Origin: a virus
DNA length: 37,879 nt
Virus record (IMG/VR): IMGVR_UViG_3300042198_000178
Coordinates: 1-37,879 of that record
Reading direction: 5' to 3' (one strand)
The notes under the pieces are model-generated. The model did not search any database. It saw only the letters and a list, made by a program, of their open reading frames with translations, and had not been told where the DNA came from. Position numbers and translations under genes: made by a program. Shown in pieces: positions 18,568 to 27,353 of this stretch (its first letter is position 1; each line of letters begins with the position of its first letter).

Positions 18568-20697
18568 TTATACCACTCCTGGAGCCGACAATTTTGAAAC
18601 AAGAGGATCGACTTCTACTGTGACTTCAATCGCCGTCAAGTCGTTTTCGTCAATCGTAATTATGCGATTTCTAACAGGAAATAGAGTATCATTAACTGGT
18701 TTTACTGATAACGCAAAAGAACTGGGTTCTAGGCCGTAAAATGGAGTTGTTCCAACACCAAACGCAACGAGATCAATCAAAACAATTCTTCCTGTATCAT
18801 AGTCAATTGTTCCCGCATTTTCGGAAAGAATAACTTTTTCTCCATTGTCTGCTCGGATGTAAAATGAACGAAGTCTTCCATATCTTCCAAGAAGTCCAAC
18901 GCGTGTTGTTGCGCCTGTTCCTGATGAATCGGTTATTGTTGCAAAGGCAACCGAATAGCCTGTTCCTCGTTCATCGACCGAAATCGAATTGATTTTTCCA
19001 TTAACAACAAATGCAGATGCCTGCGCGCCAGTACCGTCTCCTGTAATTGTTACAACAGGAGAGTCAGAATAATTTGATCCAGGCGAAACAACTGAGATAA
19101 AGTCAACTCCTGTCGCGGAATCAATAACTTCTTCAAAAAACGCCTCGCGCTGAACGTTAGAAGAGTCAAGTACTAGTACCGAAGGATATGATACTAGTTT
19201 TTCCTGAAGACCGCCTCGATGTAGTTCTGTATTAAAATCAATAATATAGTTTTGCTTGATGCCACTAATGATACGAGTGCGCTTTTGAACATATATCTCG
19301 AGATCATTTGATGTAATTGCTGAATCTGCTTTGTCAATGAGTGCATGTAGCTTTGATCCTCTAAACACTGAGTTGAAGGTGTTCAGATTATCCGCGCCGT
19401 ATTGCGTAACGACTGCTTTAACTGCTTCTTGAATTTGTGAGGGCGAACGAACCGTTTTTCGCGGATCATAATACACGACAATCTTTGTTTGAAGATACAT
19501 TAAATCGGGATCGATGATTTCGGGCGTGACTGTCAGCACCGATCTATTTTTAATGATTTCGTTAACAATTGCCTGTTTTTCGGGTCGAGTAAACTCATAT
19601 CCTGTTACGGGCTTTAGAGAAATAAAGACTTTTCCATACTGAGGCGGATCGAATTCTTCCCCGCCCCATATGCTTAGAGACTGAATATTTGGATAGTCTC
19701 GTTTTAGCAAGAGAGAATAATCATTTTTTGTTACTGCTCTGTTTTGAGTTGTATAGTGAATAGGCGCGCGGAATTTAATATCTTCAATACTTTCTTTTTC
19801 TGCTCCTCCAGATGCAATCTGAGTTGTTGTAATTGCAACATTTGAAAAGCCTCCAATTGTTCCCGCCGATGTAAATATACTTGCTCTATTTGCGCGAGAC
19901 GCATTTGTGTCAAGATAGGAAATTGATACAATATTTCCAGTTTTTAGTGCTTTTCCAAACGTGCCATCTCCAAAAGTCAGGGTGTAACGTGAAGATTCTG
20001 TTTCTTCAAGAAAATATACTGCCGAATCTGCCGTGAGATCCGTAAGATCGGCAGCAAGAGTAAAAGTCTCTGTGCCTGTAGAAGAGATAGATTCTTGCAC
20101 AGTCACACGAATTGTATTTGTATCTACCGTTGGAGTTGGAATAACATATCTTGATTTTGGATTTGTTGATGAGTCATGCGTAAATGTAAGAACCACTGGT
20201 TCTCCTTCTCGGAGAACAACATTGCTAAAGATAAACGAGTCTCCAGTCTTGGACGCCGTGTAATTGTCAAGAGTTACAAAGTTGTAATTTGTTGATCCAT
20301 CGACTGCTTCTGTTAAAAATCTATCGGTAAGCCTATTGATTGTTATGGATGATATAATATCTCCAGGAGGAGGAGTAACAACAACATTTACCCGCGCGGT
20401 TGCGGCCGTCATTGACCGTGGAACATATCCAAGAAGTTTTGCGTGTGACAGAACCGAGTTACGAATCTGAGCCGTGTCCAAGAACATTTCATTTGCAACC
20501 ATGTTTACATAGTAACCCATGTAATGCGTATTATACGCAAGAACATCAAGCAAAATATTCATTGCCGATCCTTCAAAATCATAATCGGCAAATTCGGACT
20601 GACTCTTTAAAAATGTCTTTAGATTGGTCTTGATTGAATCAAAATCCAGTTCGGTAACTCTAAGAAGAGACGCGGTGTTTGAACTTGAGTCTGCCAT
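18568..20697 (-). CDS. 6: Baseplate wedge protein gp6 (baseplate J family)
   Basis: A 709-residue homologue of T4 gp6 (660 residues), the wedge protein that dimerises to form the inner baseplate ring and is related to the baseplate J proteins of other contractile tails. The N-terminus has LDFDSIKTNLKTFLKSQSEF, then FADYDFEGSAMNILLDVLAY, typical of this family. ENDxKYG-like residues and YPNIQSLSIWGGEE are in the centre (about 335-360). A GxGY repeat module (about 545-625, VSPGSNYSDSPVVTITGDG) is inserted before the C-terminal domain and is shared with gp7 and gp8 of this phage. The gene follows gp25 with 6 bases between stop and start. AAGGAC lies upstream of the ATG. Confidence 0.9.
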   Translation of the reverse strand: MADSSSNTASLLRVTELDFDSIKTNLKTFLKSQSEFADYDFEGSAMNILLDVLAYNTHYMGYYVNMVANEMFLDTAQIRNSVLSHAKLLGYVPRSMTAATARVNVVVTPPPGDIISSITINRLTDRFLTEAVDGSTNYNFVTLDNYTASKTGDSFIFSNVVLREGEPVVLTFTHDSSTNPKSRYVIPTPTVDTNTIRVTVQESISSTGTETFTLAADLTDLTADSAVYFLEETESSRYTLTFGDGTFGKALKTGNIVSISYLDTNASRANRASIFTSAGTIGGFSNVAITTTQIASGGAEKESIEDIKFRAPIHYTTQNRAVTKNDYSLLLKRDYPNIQSLSIWGGEEFDPPQYGKVFISLKPVTGYEFTRPEKQAIVNEIIKNRSVLTVTPEIIDPDLMYLQTKIVVYYDPRKTVRSPSQIQEAVKAVVTQYGADNLNTFNSVFRGSKLHALIDKADSAITSNDLEIYVQKRTRIISGIKQNYIIDFNTELHRGGLQEKLVSYPSVLVLDSSNVQREAFFEEVIDSATGVDFISVVSPGSNYSDSPVVTITGDGTGAQASAFVVNGKINSISVDERGTGYSVAFATITDSSGTGATTRVGLLGRYGRLRSFYIRADNGEKVILSENAGTIDYDTGRIVLIDLVAFGVGTTPFYGLEPSSFALSVKPVNDTLFPVRNRIITIDENDLTAIEVTVEVDPLVSKLSAPGVV

Positions 20698-20703
20698 GAG
20701 TGT

Positions 20704-21192
20704 TTATGTCCTTGACGAAAGCGAAAGCAGTTGAAATGATGCATCCAACAGTGTTGGATCAGATGACGAAACAATATAAAAAGTAACTGTTACAACATAC
20801 ATGTTGTTATCAATATCTGCGCTTACAATTACTTCTGAGACCGAAACGCGCGGCTCAAAGTTTTTAATTGTTCGCAAGATTGAATCTTGAATAATACTTG
20901 CAGTCAGTGGAGTTGCAGGCTCAAATAAAAGGTTTCGAACATCGCAGCCGATATAGGGCTTAAATGGTTTTTCATAGAAGTTTAACTGAACCAGATTTTT
21001 TAGCGACTGAATAATTGCCGCTTCATTGATCTTTTTTGTTACATCTTTTTTTGTTGGATGTTTACGAAAAGAAATGTCGAGATCCGATGCCGTTATTGCC
21101 GAATTTCTCGACGAAAGCATCAAATCTCCATTATTGTTTGTTGTTATTGGAGATGTCTGTGGAGAATTCGAGCGGGTCGTTACGGTTGGCAT
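20704..21192 (-). CDS. 25: Baseplate wedge protein gp25
   Basis: A 162-residue member of the gp25/GPW family, one of the most conserved wedge proteins, which with gp53 and gp6 joins wedges to the hub and starts the sheath. The conserved core is visible: LDISFRKHPTKKDVTKKINE at 38-57, IIQSLKNLVQLNFYEKPFKP at 60-79, then GCDVRNLLFEPATPL and the C-terminal beta strands. About 30 extra N-terminal residues, rich in Thr, Ser and Asn, make it longer than T4 gp25 (132 residues). No good Shine-Dalgarno sequence is seen before the ATG at 21192. It lies directly before gp6 as in many T4-like phages. Confidence 0.9.
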   Translation of the reverse strand: MPTVTTRSNSPQTSPITTNNNGDLMLSSRNSAITASDLDISFRKHPTKKDVTKKINEAAIIQSLKNLVQLNFYEKPFKPYIGCDVRNLLFEPATPLTASIIQDSILRTIKNFEPRVSVSEVIVSADIDNNMYVVTVTFYIVSSSDPTLLDASFQLLSLSSRT

Positions 21193-21208
21193 GATGACAA
21201 TACTACTA

Positions 21209-22297
21209 TTATAACTTTAAAATTTGTTTAAGCGTGTCGGTACCAATCACATCTCGAAAAAGATACTTTCCAGAAGGCTCAGAAGCAGATGATTCAATAA
21301 ATGCGGAGAGTGTTGAATTCCGAATAGCAGACTGTACATTTGAATAGTAATTCAAATCCGCATCTACAATTTGATTTAGCGTATTCATTGAGTCTGATAT
21401 AATCCTGGTTGCAAATTCTGCGTTTACTGTATTACTTTTTAATTCAGTTATGATATTGAAGCTGATGTTTCCCGAAATGTTGTTCAATATATTGTTAGAA
21501 AACAGCGCAGACATACAATATAAAACATTATTATTTCCTTTTCCTTCATTTAGTGTATTTAGCGCAATTCCAAGATTCATTACTTCTTCTAAATCAATTG
21601 TATCTTCTGAATTGGATGCGACAAGACCACTTAGTCTATCTGTGTGATCTTTTAGTCTTTGTATTGTTCCAATGAGCGAATTTGCTCGTGGTTTTGGAGG
21701 AACATATGTATAAGTTCCTCCTGAACTGCCAATATTTGGACGTTGATACGCAGAATCAATATAGACAGTTGGATGCTCTCGAATCGATGAGTCTCTATAC
21801 TTGTCTGTTGTTGCATATGAAGAAGATATGTTAAATGTTGTCTGCGCACCGCCTGCCGCAACAAAAAACTCATTTTGTCGCTTAAGCGCAAACGATTCGG
21901 GCGTGCGCGGATTTATATCATTTCCATACGCGGGCGTAATTATTTCAATAATCTGGCCTGTTGTTGGTGCCGCCGAAAAGATTACTTTTGCTCCTTCAGT
22001 ATTGATAAGAGAAACTAAGTTTGCGCGCTGTTGTGTTGTCAGATTATTGTTTGTTGATGACACAAGATCAAGTAAAGTATTCGCAACGCCATAGGTTGCT
22101 GCAATAGTATTTGCAACGGGATTTACAAAAAGTCCTGATCTTCCGTTTGCCTGTAGCTCATCGAGTAACGTAAGAATAACTGTGCCCGTTGTTGGTGCGG
22201 CATAAGGTATAAAAGGATTCGTGTCTGGGTCTGCTCCAATGTCTGTTGGAACATTTGCAATTGCGGGCGAATCAGAAGAAAGATCAATGGTATTCAT
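21209..22297 (-). CDS. Baseplate-cluster protein of unknown function
   Basis: A 362-residue protein between the PAAR spike-tip gene and gp25. I do not recognise a named domain. The N-terminal half is rich in small residues and has FVAAGGAQTTFNISSSYATT and VYIDSAYQRPNIGSSGG at about 148-200. The latter resembles structural proteins of marine T4-like phages. The C-terminal half is predominantly helical (LIGTIQRLKDHTDRLSGL, then a series of Asn- and Leu-rich helices). There is no signal peptide or membrane segment. Given its location within an otherwise all-baseplate operon, it is probably a virion or baseplate assembly protein. Confidence 0.55.
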   Translation of the reverse strand: MNTIDLSSDSPAIANVPTDIGADPDTNPFIPYAAPTTGTVILTLLDELQANGRSGLFVNPVANTIAATYGVANTLLDLVSSTNNNLTTQQRANLVSLINTEGAKVIFSAAPTTGQIIEIITPAYGNDINPRTPESFALKRQNEFFVAAGGAQTTFNISSSYATTDKYRDSSIREHPTVYIDSAYQRPNIGSSGGTYTYVPPKPRANSLIGTIQRLKDHTDRLSGLVASNSEDTIDLEEVMNLGIALNTLNEGKGNNNVLYCMSALFSNNILNNISGNISFNIITELKSNTVNAEFATRIISDSMNTLNQIVDADLNYYSNVQSAIRNSTLSAFIESSASEPSGKYLFRDVIGTDTLKQILKL

Positions 22298-22308
22298 TTT
22301 TGGTCAAC

Positions 22309-22593
22309 TTATCCTTCAGAAAACATTCTAAAAGATCCCGTTAAATTTTTAGATCCACAACTTATAAAGTCCCCCATTCGAGCAACTGGCCTTCCTTCAA
22401 CAAACATTTTTTTACTGCCAGTTGCCTGAATTCCTATATGACATGTTTTGCAGCAGTGAGGTGCCCAAACATCACCAACTCTAACAACTCCTCGGCCTTC
22501 AATAAAAAACTTACTTGAGGAGGATAAATTGGTCCTAGGCGGAAAGCAGCCATGACCAGTGCATAAAGATCCGTCTTTAACTACAGCCGACAT
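22309..22593 (-). CDS. PAAR-type spike tip protein
   Basis: A 94-residue PAAR-repeat protein, the analogue of T4 gp5.4, which caps the gp5 spike and pierces the outer membrane. The sequence has the characteristic short repeats with metal-ligand residues: GSLCTGHGCFPPR at 8-20, VGDVWAPHCCKTCHIG at 39-54, and a second half with VEGRPVARMGDFISCGS at 65-81. The His and Cys residues are the candidates for the iron- or zinc-binding site seen in PAAR structures. AGGAG precedes the ATG at a distance of 11 bases. The gene follows gp5 directly, as expected for a protein that binds the end of the spike. Confidence 0.88.
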   Translation of the reverse strand: MSAVVKDGSLCTGHGCFPPRTNLSSSSKFFIEGRGVVRVGDVWAPHCCKTCHIGIQATGSKKMFVEGRPVARMGDFISCGSKNLTGSFRMFSEG

Positions 22594-22617
22594 TGTTCAT
22601 AATTCTCCTATGTTTTA

Positions 22618-24156
22618 TTACTTAAATGTGTAAATGTTCGAGGCCCAGGTTTGTGTTCCAACAGTTCCATGAATAAAATCGCCTCCGTTCTCTACAATTA
22701 AATTTTCTCCGACGGTAATTCTGAGACCTTTTTTAAATTCATATACTGCATCTCCTTCAACAACATGTCTCATATTTTTTCGTATGAGAAAATTTGCATC
22801 TCCATTTACGGTTATGTTACATACTCCAGAAATTAAAATATTTTCGTCTTTTGCAACAATATGATAATTATTTCCAAAAACATGAGTTACTTTTGATCCA
22901 TCGGGTTGCATTTCATCATATGTTCCCGTTCTATGTCGAATGTGTATTCTTTCGGCGCCAGGAGTATCATCATATTCAGTTATGTGTCCAGATTCTGTTT
23001 GAGTTACCACATTATATGGATATTGAGCGTTATATGGAGATTTGGGCTCCTCCCATGTTGAGGTGCTTGACGATGAAAAATTTACCAGGCTTGGCAACTT
23101 TAAATCGTTCACTATGTTTTTCAAATCCGAACTTAAATTTTGAGGAATATTAAATCCATTTACGGCTTGCTGCAATGATTCTGAGGCGCCAGAAATCGTC
23201 GAATCGATAGATTGTGTTACTCCTCCGACTGCTCCACCAACGGCATTTTCTATTGATCCTGTTATTTGTCCAGTTACATTATTGATTGCACCGGTTGCCG
23301 CTCCAGAAATATTTGTAACGGCATTATTTAGAGTGCCTCCTACCGCACCTGAAATGCCCGATGTTGCTGATCCAATTGCTCCGGTGACACTTCCACTAAT
23401 GCTTCCGGTTATTCCTGATAATCCTGAAGTGATTCCGGAGGTTATATTTCCTATTGTTCCACTGATCGATCCAACTAATCCCGATGTAAGACCACTCACA
23501 ATGCCTCCTAGCGCGCCAATAAACGATGATAGTCCAGGAATAGGAAGTGTGATTGCCTTTACCAAGCTACTAATGTCTGGAATCAATGAAGTGGCAGTAA
23601 CTACAGTTTTAATTCTCGTGACATCGCGAATATCAATATATGAATTTGCTCCTTCAAGCATTTCGTTGCGCGCCAGATTAATTGTCATTGGCTCGTTTAT
23701 TTTGACGGGATATGTCGATGCCTGTTGCTGGCCTGGAAGTTTTGGTCGCGACTCTAGATCAGTACCTGGATCGGAAAATCCTTTAGACGAAGGAACTTTT
23801 TCAGAAGGAATGCCATTTAGGATTCCCGTCATCACTGGAATCTGTCCTTCTTTTCCGTCCATAAAAAATCCAACGACGGTCGTTCCCTCTTTTGGTGGCA
23901 CAACATTTCCGTGAGTTGCATTGATCGGCTGCACCGCCTGTGCCCATGGAAGAGTCTCAGTGGGCATTGCCGCCTTGTCGGCAGTATGCCACGCATGTAT
24001 GCGCACTTGCGCGCGTCCAAGTTTTAACGGATCTTTTCTATTTTCAACAACTCCAATCCACCACACATAACCATCAAGTCCCATATGAAGGGTTGAAGGA
24101 GCCGCCTGAAGTGTTTTGGATGTTGAAGAACTTGCACCACTTGCCGCTAATACCAT
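22618..24156 (-). CDS. 5: Baseplate spike protein gp5 without a lysozyme domain
   Basis: A 512-residue gp5 homologue. Residues 26-118 form the OB-fold domain that binds the hub (GYVWWIGVVENRKDP, LGRAQVRIHAWH, LPWAQAVQP, GTTVVGFFMDG). Residues about 383-500 form the beta-helix spike with regular short strands (GDANFLIRKNMRHVVEGDA). In T4 gp5 a lysozyme domain sits between these two parts. Here the interval instead contains a linker and, at 208-335, a low-complexity Gly/Ser/Ile/Thr stretch of about 128 residues. No lysozyme catalytic Glu/Asp/Thr pattern is seen, so this protein should be purely mechanical. The start overlaps the stop of the hub gene as TAATG, with GGAG 10 bases upstream. It is followed by its PAAR tip. 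Confidence 0.85.
   Translation of the reverse strand: MVLAASGASSSTSKTLQAAPSTLHMGLDGYVWWIGVVENRKDPLKLGRAQVRIHAWHTADKAAMPTETLPWAQAVQPINATHGNVVPPKEGTTVVGFFMDGKEGQIPVMTGILNGIPSEKVPSSKGFSDPGTDLESRPKLPGQQQASTYPVKINEPMTINLARNEMLEGANSYIDIRDVTRIKTVVTATSLIPDISSLVKAITLPIPGLSSFIGALGGIVSGLTSGLVGSISGTIGNITSGITSGLSGITGSISGSVTGAIGSATSGISGAVGGTLNNAVTNISGAATGAINNVTGQITGSIENAVGGAVGGVTQSIDSTISGASESLQQAVNGFNIPQNLSSDLKNIVNDLKLPSLVNFSSSSTSTWEEPKSPYNAQYPYNVVTQTESGHITEYDDTPGAERIHIRHRTGTYDEMQPDGSKVTHVFGNNYHIVAKDENILISGVCNITVNGDANFLIRKNMRHVVEGDAVYEFKKGLRITVGENLIVENGGDFIHGTVGTQTWASNIYTFK
23152..23535 (-). repeat. Degenerate glycine/serine repeat region inside gp5
   Basis: This segment encodes gp5 residues 208-335. The pattern repeats roughly every 4-8 residues as (S/T)G(I/L/V)(S/T/G), for example SGLTSGLVGSISG and SGITSGLSGITGSISG. 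It stands where the lysozyme domain of T4 gp5 would be. Confidence 0.7.
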
Positions 24157-25505
24157 TAGAATAAATCTCCAAAACCTGTTGTTGACGGAGTTGTCGTATA
24201 CATTGAATCGTCTTTGACAACTGTCAATTGTGTGTAAAATGTTCCGTCGTTATTTAACATATGAGTTACGGTTGTGATTATGTAGCGACCGTAGCCACCT
24301 TCGCTTACTTGAGTTTCTCCTTGAATTTCGGCAGATCGTATGCGAATCTTTATGATCTTTCCACATTGCAAGTCTGTATTTCCTGGAACTAGCAATTTGA
24401 TTCGATTGTCCACAAAGTTTTGAAAAAAGCTATTGCGCGCAAGATCAGTTTTTTCTACAGGAAAAGGAAGAATTCCAGGCTGCTTTTGTTTTACATATGA
24501 AGATTTTGTTTGATCGAGAGAAGATGCAACAAATCGAGAATGCGCCTCGCGTGTCTTGTTTGGCGTATCTCCTTTTCTATTTCTCATGTTTGCAAGTTTT
24601 GAAAAGTAGTTTGCGTCTTTTCCCTCAACCCCTGCGTGTTTGTCAAACCATTCCTGAAGATCAAAGAATATTTCTTTTACAACAAGTGTGATTGGATCAA
24701 ATGTCAAAAGACTTGATGCAAACTTGCCAGCCTGTGTGCTTAACAGAGAGTCATGATGTTTTTTTGCTTCATATGATATAATCTGAGTCGGAACAATAAT
24801 GTTTGAATCCAGCTTTGCCTGATCGTATTGATATTCTGCAAGTTCTGGCGCTTTAAATAAAGATTCAATTGAACGAAACTTAAAGCCCTCGCGCAATGTC
24901 TCATAAAAAACAAATGATGGATGGTCTGTTTTTGTAAGAGCATGACGCGCAACTTTTTGAGTTGCCTCAAATGGTCTCATATACGGACATGCAAAATCAA
25001 TCTGTCCATATGTTTCTTCTATCTCTAGGCGATCTGATGGAATTTTAAGATAGTCGCGCGCAATGTTAAGAATTATTTCCGAAACTCTCTTTTTTGAATA
25101 CGTCTTGACAATAAAATATTCGGACGCAAGAAAAAGCTCTTCTGAGCAAAAAAGTAATTGATATGTCTGCGCTCCATTTGATGCACGCGCTCTATTTCGA
25201 ACATCATAGATTCGAAATGTCTTTGTTATCATTGTTTCTTGACCAAGCCGACTAAAAGAAAATGAAATGTAATCAAAGCCGCGCACTCCAACGCGATCAA
25301 TAAGATTAATTCCATCTAGCACAAAACACGATCCATATGTAACAGGAAGAAGAAGTGCCTCATTTAGTTGAAAACTTTCAACCATGAGTTTGATATCCGT
25401 CGTCGTGCCAAGAGATGTGGTAAGGCTGATTGCCTTGAGATCCATTGTAACCGCGGCATTTCTATTTGCCTCTGGTTTATCGGTTGTATCGGCTGTCGTT
25501 GTCAT
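24156..25505 (-). CDS. Baseplate hub protein (gp27 / VrlC-like)
   Basis: A 449-residue protein between gp53 and gp5, the place occupied by the VrlC-type hub protein in marine T4-like phages. It has beta-rich N-terminal parts (TDIKLMVESFQLNEALLLPV, FRIYDVRNRA) and the motif SEIILNIARDYLKIP with ACPYMRPFEATQKVARHALT at about 170-195. This pattern of domain followed by helix is found in gp27/gpD-type hub proteins, which form the trimeric ring that holds gp5. The C-terminus has a beta domain (GKIIKIRIRSAEI, YGRYIITTVTHMLN) that resembles the end of gp27-fold proteins. Identification is from context and fold-like pattern, not strong sequence identity to T4 gp27. Confidence 0.6.
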   Translation of the reverse strand: MTTTADTTDKPEANRNAAVTMDLKAISLTTSLGTTTDIKLMVESFQLNEALLLPVTYGSCFVLDGINLIDRVGVRGFDYISFSFSRLGQETMITKTFRIYDVRNRARASNGAQTYQLLFCSEELFLASEYFIVKTYSKKRVSEIILNIARDYLKIPSDRLEIEETYGQIDFACPYMRPFEATQKVARHALTKTDHPSFVFYETLREGFKFRSIESLFKAPELAEYQYDQAKLDSNIIVPTQIISYEAKKHHDSLLSTQAGKFASSLLTFDPITLVVKEIFFDLQEWFDKHAGVEGKDANYFSKLANMRNRKGDTPNKTREAHSRFVASSLDQTKSSYVKQKQPGILPFPVEKTDLARNSFFQNFVDNRIKLLVPGNTDLQCGKIIKIRIRSAEIQGETQVSEGGYGRYIITTVTHMLNNDGTFYTQLTVVKDDSMYTTTPSTTGFGDLF

Positions 25506-25513
25506 TATTATAA

Positions 25514-26194
25514 CTACTTTCTCAGTCTGACAGTAGAACTCTTTGCGGTAAGAACAGTATCAGTAACTTTTGGAAGAGATAGCATAACCTGCTGAAACTG
25601 ATTTTTAATTGCTCCGATATATTCTTTTCGTAATACTTTAATTGATCTTTTCTTTTCATTTTCCGATAGTTCATAGTCCCAGCAATACACAATTTTTCGA
25701 GTTATTGTTTCGGCTACTGTAGTTCCATTTGCAAGATTGAATGTATTGTTTTGAGTTTCTGGAAGAGCAGTATACGCAGTCACATCAATTACAAGCGTTG
25801 ACGTAGTTGTTACTTGAGAACTTGAGTCATGTCGCTCTATTACTTTTTCGTAGTGATGGACTTGAGTTTTTGCCGCGGCAATCGATCCATACTTGTTCTG
25901 AACATACTTTACAAATTTATTGTAGTCAAGAGGCCAGTCATACTGAGGATCAACAATATCATTCATGAACAATATGACCCAGTGTAGTTCTGGATCTCCG
26001 TAATATTTTGACGCAAGCATTTCTGGCGTATCACCGTCCTGAACATCATAGTCATAGTATGATACTGCTCGTGCTTTTACTGAATCAAGAATCTTTGCGC
26101 GAACAAAGACATTTGATGCAATCTGATATGCGCCATCTCGATTTCCAAAAATATCGTATGGTACCAGCGGATATGTGTCTAAAAATTTTCCCAT
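25514..26194 (-). CDS. 53: Baseplate wedge protein gp53
   Basis: A 226-residue homologue of T4 gp53 (196 residues), which holds neighbouring wedges together and contains a LysM-like fold. The conserved segment is clear: DYDVQDGDTPEMLASKYYGD at about 48-67, ELHWVILFMNDIVDPQYDWP at 69-88, then FVKYVQNKYGSIAAAKTQVH and HYEKVIE. The C-terminal third (YELSENEKKRSIKVLRKEYI) is the typical gp53 tail. It is located downstream of gp48 and upstream of the hub gene; stop and start codons are separated by short gaps, consistent with one late transcript from the divergent promoter at 27346-27353. Confidence 0.9.
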   Translation of the reverse strand: MGKFLDTYPLVPYDIFGNRDGAYQIASNVFVRAKILDSVKARAVSYYDYDVQDGDTPEMLASKYYGDPELHWVILFMNDIVDPQYDWPLDYNKFVKYVQNKYGSIAAAKTQVHHYEKVIERHDSSSQVTTTSTLVIDVTAYTALPETQNNTFNLANGTTVAETITRKIVYCWDYELSENEKKRSIKVLRKEYIGAIKNQFQQVMLSLPKVTDTVLTAKSSTVRLRK

Positions 26195-26206
26195 GTGATG
26201 TCGCGC

Positions 26207-27313
26207 CTAGAATCCTTGCTCTATTCTCTGCTTTGTAATGATTTCTGTTTCCATAAATTCTAATGTCATTCTGATAGACATTGGCTGCCCATCGGCCATT
26301 ATTGAAAATTGACCAGAGGGAGCAAAATCGGTTGTAATATTTGTTAGAACACAAGTGGAAATGCGAGGCAGTGTTTTAACCTGTCCGTTAAACAAACCAA
26401 ATTCAATATCAAACTCGGAAGGAGGAATAAGATATCTTCCCGCATCCGCACCGCCTGCAAAACTAGGAGCGGCCGCGCGCCTAAACTCACCAATAATTTT
26501 TTCTATTGTTCTCGCTTCTGCCATGCTGCGCGCCGCAAGAACAAACTCAAATTGAAAGTTTCGCAGGCCCGTTTCTTGATAGATGACCTCGATCTGTGGA
26601 TTTAATGCTTTTCCAGTAAATCCATACAAAAGCGCACCAAGGGCATCTTCTCCAAGTACTGCTCTTCCCACTGCCTCGGTTGCAGCAGTTCCTGCTTCTG
26701 ATAAATTGCCACGCGCGCCGCTATCGACTGCTTGTGCGAAAAGGCCGATTGAGCCTAGTCCTTGAGTGTACGAAAACGGATTATATGTGTTGGTCTGAGA
26801 AAAGACCATGGTATGCGGCATGTATAACGCAATAACTTTGCCTGTTTTTCGTACACGCCTTTGAGTCGTAAATTGAGACGTGAGTCCAAGTTTACTTGTA
26901 AAGTCTTTTATTGATGCCTGAGTTGCAGAATCAATTCCTAAAAGACCAGCAGCTTCGTTCGCAACAAGTCCTGTTGCGTCACGAACTACTCCTGTGACGG
27001 AGTTAATTAATTTTTCTATTTGAGAATTCTTTTTAGTTTCATTAACTGTTGCTGCAAAGTCGGCAGAGGATTCTCCCTCTACTGCCACACTGTCTAAAAT
27101 GTTAAACTTGATGTAGGGCAAGTTAGGTCCCGATCCAAGATTGCCTGGATATTGTATTTGAGATATCGCAAGTGGATTTTGACTAAGCGCAGCAAGGGGT
27201 CCTGATCGAGGATCGTACTTATCGCTTACTCGCGACACAACGGTGCCAACTAGACTACGTGCGCGCTCGGCAGTATCTCGTACAAATCCGTCAACCAGGT
27301 TGTTTAATGGCAT
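26207..27313 (-). CDS. 48: Baseplate tube cap protein gp48
   Basis: A 368-residue homologue of T4 gp48 (364 residues), which sits on the hub and starts the tail tube. I chose the ATG at 27313 (MPLNNLVDG). An AGAGAG ribosome-binding sequence lies just before it, whereas the longer frame to 27379 would run into the opposite-strand gp4 gene. Supporting segments are LNPQIEVIYQETGLRNFQFE, FVLAARSMAEARTIEKII and STCVLTNITTDFAPSGQFS with GQPMSIRMTLEFMETEIITK at the C-terminus. These belong to the tube-fold part shared with gp54 and gp19. The middle carries YMPHTMVFSQTNTYNPFSYT. It heads the long minus-strand baseplate operon. Confidence 0.85.
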   Translation of the reverse strand: MPLNNLVDGFVRDTAERARSLVGTVVSRVSDKYDPRSGPLAALSQNPLAISQIQYPGNLGSGPNLPYIKFNILDSVAVEGESSADFAATVNETKKNSQIEKLINSVTGVVRDATGLVANEAAGLLGIDSATQASIKDFTSKLGLTSQFTTQRRVRKTGKVIALYMPHTMVFSQTNTYNPFSYTQGLGSIGLFAQAVDSGARGNLSEAGTAATEAVGRAVLGEDALGALLYGFTGKALNPQIEVIYQETGLRNFQFEFVLAARSMAEARTIEKIIGEFRRAAAPSFAGGADAGRYLIPPSEFDIEFGLFNGQVKTLPRISTCVLTNITTDFAPSGQFSIMADGQPMSIRMTLEFMETEIITKQRIEQGF

Positions 27314-27318
27314 AAATA
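27311..27318 (+). promoter_or_regulatory. Candidate late promoter CATAAATA for the plus-strand operon
   Basis: CATAAATA differs from the T4 late consensus TATAAATA only in its first base. It lies 32 bases before the gp4 ATG and overlaps the gp48 start codon on the other strand. Its partner is at 27346-27353. Confidence 0.6.
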
Positions 27319-27345
27319 TTCTCTCTGCAATATTATTACTTAAGG

Positions 27346-27353
27346 TATTTATG
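27346..27353 (-). promoter_or_regulatory. Candidate late promoter CATAAATA for the baseplate operon
   Basis: The minus strand reads CATAAATA, one base off the T4 late consensus. It lies 32 bases before the gp48 ATG and overlaps the gp4 start codon, a mirror image of the plus-strand element at 27311-27318. Confidence 0.6.

Noticed and set aside
23282-23914. A 210-codon plus-strand open frame opposite gp5
   Set aside because: It is the complement of the Gly/Ser/Thr/Ile repeat and reads as Pro/Val/Ile-rich low complexity. There is no Shine-Dalgarno sequence and gp5 is clearly the real gene.
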